From: Nordella sp. HKS 07
GTDB taxonomy: Bacteria > Pseudomonadota > Alphaproteobacteria > Rhizobiales > Aestuariivirgaceae
Assembly: GCF_011046735.1 (NCBI RefSeq)
Contig: NZ_CP049258.1
Span: 2,002,001-2,066,000 of the forward strand
DNA: 64,000 bases
Reading direction: 5' to 3'
Shown here piece after piece: positions 61,431-64,000 of this stretch. Both the position numbers and the translations under genes were made by a program. Every line of letters starts with the position of its first letter. Positions within the stretch are counted from its first letter, which is position 1. Below the pieces are notes generated by a model. That model did no database searches. It was not told the origin of the DNA and saw nothing but the letters and a program-made list of their open reading frames with translations.

Positions 61431-62309
61431 TCACTTGCCTTTCAAGACATGCTTTAATGTCTTTCCGAGGGCGGCCGGGGAATCCGATATCGCTATCCCT
61501 GCGCGCTTCATGGCCTCGATCTTCGTTTCGGCCTTGCCTTTGCCGCCGGAGATGATGGCGCCGGCATGGCCCATGCGCCGTCCGGGCGGCGCCGTGCGTC
61601 CGGCGATGAAGCCGGCCATCGGCTTCTTCACCTTCGATTTGCGGATGAATTCCGCGGCGTCCTCTTCGGCCGAGCCGCCGATCTCGCCAATCATGATGAT
61701 GGATTCGGTCTTGGGATCGGCGAGGAACATCTCGAGCACATCGATGAATTCTGTGCCTTTCACCGGATCGCCGCCGATGCCCACCGCGGTGGTCTGGCCC
61801 AAGCCTTCCTGCGTCGTCTGGAACACCGCTTCATATGTGAGGGTGCCCGAGCGCGAGACGATGCCGACCGAGCCCTTCTGGAAGATGTTGCCCGGCATGA
61901 TGCCGATCTTGCATTCGCCTGGCGTCAGGATGCCCGGGCAATTGGGCCCGATGAGGCGCGACTTCGATCCGGTGAGCGCGCGTTTGACCTTGACCATGTC
62001 CATCACCGGGATGCCTTCGGTGATGCAGACGATGAGCGGGATCTCCGCCTCGATCGCCTCCGAGATGGCGTCCGCCGCGAAAGCCGGCGGCACATAGATG
62101 ACAGTGGCGTCCGCCCCCGTCGCATCGCGCGCTTCCACTACCGTGTCATAGACGGGGAGACCGACATGCGTAATGCCGCCTTTGCCCGGCGTGACGCCGG
62201 CCACCATCATCGTGCCGTAGGCGATGGCCTGCTCGGTATGGAACGTGCCGTTATTGCCGGTGATGCCCTGGCAGATGACCTTGGTGTTCTTGTCGATCAG
62301 GATGGACAT
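61431..62309 (-). CDS. sucD: Succinyl-CoA ligase, alpha subunit
   Basis: A 292-residue subunit holding the phosphohistidine. N-terminal CoA-binding domain ([20 protein letters not shown]), [38 protein letters not shown], and the active histidine in [23 protein letters not shown] at 62309 overlaps the sucC stop (TAATG), so the two subunits are translated together. Confidence 0.95.
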   Translation of the reverse strand: MSILIDKNTKVICQGITGNNGTFHTEQAIAYGTMMVAGVTPGKGGITHVGLPVYDTVVEARDATGADATVIYVPPAFAADAISEAIEAEIPLIVCITEGIPVMDMVKVKRALTGSKSRLIGPNCPGILTPGECKIGIMPGNIFQKGSVGIVSRSGTLTYEAVFQTTQEGLGQTTAVGIGGDPVKGTEFIDVLEMFLADPKTESIIMIGEIGGSAEEDAAEFIRKSKVKKPMAGFIAGRTAPPGRRMGHAGAIISGGKGKAETKIEAMKRAGIAISDSPAALGKTLKHVLKGK

Positions 62310-63484
62310 TAATGGGCTTCCTTGACGGCCTTGACGATCTTCTGCGCCGCGTCGTCGAGATCATCGGCGGGGATGACATTGAGCTTCGAGTCGCGCAGGA
62401 TCTGCTTGCCGAGCTCGACATTGGTGCCTTCGAGACGGACGACGAGAGGCACTTTGAGGCCCACTTCCTTCACCGCCGCGACCACGCCTTCGGCGATGAT
62501 GTCGCATTTCATGATGCCGCCGAAGATGTTGACCAGGATGCCCTTCACCTTCGGATCAGCGGTGATGATCTTGAACGCCGCCGCGACTTTCTCTTTCGAG
62601 GCGCCGCCACCGACATCGAGGAAGTTGGCCGGCTCCGAGCCATAGAGCTTGATGATGTCCATCGTCGCCATGGCGAGACCGGCGCCATTCACCATGCAGC
62701 CGATCGTGCCGTCCAGCGCGATATAGGAAAGATCGAATTTCGAGGCCTCGATCTCCTTGGGATCCTCTTCGCTGACGTCGCGCAGTTCCTTGATGTCGGG
62801 ATGACGGTCGAGCGCGTTGCTGTCGAAATTGATCTTGGCGTCGAGGCAGAGAATGTCGCCCGCCTTGGTCACGATCAGCGGATTGATCTCGAGCAGGCTC
62901 ATATCCTTCTCGACAAAGGCGCGATAAAGATCGGTGACGAGCTTGGCGAGCTGCTTCTGTTGCGGGCCGCCCAAGGGTAGCTTCAGCGCCTTGGCGATGG
63001 CGCGCACATGATGCGGGCAGATATTGGTGGCGGGATCGATCGAGACATTGACGATCTTCTCGGGCGTGTCATGGGCGACCTTTTCGATGTCCATGCCGCC
63101 TTCGGTCGAGACGACGAAAGCGAGCCTGGATGTCTCGCGGTCGACGAGGAGCGCCAGATAGAATTCCTTCTCGATGCCTGAGCCCTCTTCGATATAGAGG
63201 CGCTGCACCACCTTGCCCTGCGGGCCTGTCTGATGGGTGACGAGGGTCGAGCCAAGCAGCCGCTTGGCCTCGCTCTTTACCTCGTCGATCGACTTCACCA
63301 CCTTGACGCCGCCGGCCTTGCCACGCCCGCCGGCATGGATCTGCGCCTTGACGACCCAGACCGGGCCGCCCAGCGTCTCGCCGGCTTTCGCCGCTTCGTC
63401 CACCGTGAAGGCCGGGAGGCCCTTGGCCACCGGCACGCCATAGGCCTTCAAAACCTGCTTGGCCTGGTATTCGTGAATGTTCAT
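62309..63484 (-). CDS. sucC: Succinyl-CoA ligase, beta subunit
   Basis: A 391-residue subunit with the ATP-grasp domain ([60 protein letters not shown]) and the CoA-ligase domain ([40 protein letters not shown]). GAGGAAGATGCC precedes the ATG. It follows mdh across a 157-base spacer with two short palindromic repeats. Confidence 0.95.
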   Translation of the reverse strand: MNIHEYQAKQVLKAYGVPVAKGLPAFTVDEAAKAGETLGGPVWVVKAQIHAGGRGKAGGVKVVKSIDEVKSEAKRLLGSTLVTHQTGPQGKVVQRLYIEEGSGIEKEFYLALLVDRETSRLAFVVSTEGGMDIEKVAHDTPEKIVNVSIDPATNICPHHVRAIAKALKLPLGGPQQKQLAKLVTDLYRAFVEKDMSLLEINPLIVTKAGDILCLDAKINFDSNALDRHPDIKELRDVSEEDPKEIEASKFDLSYIALDGTIGCMVNGAGLAMATMDIIKLYGSEPANFLDVGGGASKEKVAAAFKIITADPKVKGILVNIFGGIMKCDIIAEGVVAAVKEVGLKVPLVVRLEGTNVELGKQILRDSKLNVIPADDLDDAAQKIVKAVKEAH

Positions 63485-63501
63485 GGCATCTTCCTCACGT
63501 C

Positions 63502-63602
63502 GTCATCCCGGCGAAAGCCGGGATCCCCATAATAGATAAAGAGCGGGCGGCGGTTGCCGCGCTTCACCGGTTCATTGGATCCCGGCTTTCGCCGGGAATG
63601 AC
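63502..63602. repeat. Pair of short palindromic repeats between mdh and sucC
   Basis: A reversed unit at 63502-63527 and a forward unit at 63576-63602 (with one extra A in GGGAATGAC). Together they can form a long stem in the mdh-sucC spacer. They may set relative expression by processing or pausing. That is inference. Confidence 0.8.
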
Positions 63603-63641
63603 GGGTTGTCGTTCCAATGAAGCTTCCGCATGTGGCTCACA

Positions 63642-64000
<359 letters not shown>

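Overview
The window looks like a chromosome segment of an alphaproteobacterium of the Hyphomicrobiales (Rhizobiales) type. The grounds are the TCA block mdh-sucC-sucD-sucA-sucB-lpdA, genes that commonly lie near it in this order (priA, fructose-6-phosphate aldolase, xerC), several ABC uptake operons, multi-domain class III nucleotide cyclases, and two intergenic repeat families of the kind seen in these genomes. No rRNA or intact tRNA gene was found. Species cannot be named from the sequence alone.

Layout. (1) 1-15.9 kb, GC-rich and core-like. It holds a sugar ABC transporter on the minus strand; a divergent NrtA/SsuA-type ABC operon with an amidohydrolase and a flavoprotein; a small carbohydrate-acid cluster (class II aldolase, SAF-domain oxidoreductase, XRE-cupin regulator, GNAT, FGGY kinase); and priA. 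Three genes here carry single-base shifts. (2) 15.9-24.7 kb is a compact type I-E-like CRISPR-Cas locus. Cse1 and Cse2 appear fused, no cas1 or cas2 is present, and the 14-repeat array lies between cas6e and cas3. An hsdR remnant lies on its left and a tyrosine-integrase remnant on its right. (3) 24.7-41.5 kb is accessory DNA: a serine recombinase, an arylsulfatase, three class III cyclase-family proteins, stress and membrane proteins, a secreted polysaccharide-lyase-like protein and an IS1111-group element inserted in a dispersed repeat. A 37-base hairpin family with changing but self-complementary cores clusters around the serine recombinase and around a fragment of a second one. (4) 41.5-48.0 kb is a small integrative element: tyrosine integrase, DNA-binding excisionase-like protein, replication-type ATPase, iteron-like repeats and a dense cluster of GANTC sites. 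(5) 48.1-64 kb is core again: pabB-pabA-pabC, fsa, xerC, a TraB/GumN protein, a DadA-like oxidoreductase, a GIY-YIG protein and the lpdA-sucB-sucA-sucD-sucC-mdh block on the minus strand.

How it fits together. The core ends make folate precursor (p-aminobenzoate), process DNA (PriA, XerC) and run the lower TCA cycle. The roughly 32 kb between priA and pabB looks like stacked mobile DNA. The CRISPR locus has a complete set of interference genes, but with no adaptation genes and with drifted repeats it looks like a system that can use its spacers and no longer gains new ones from this locus.
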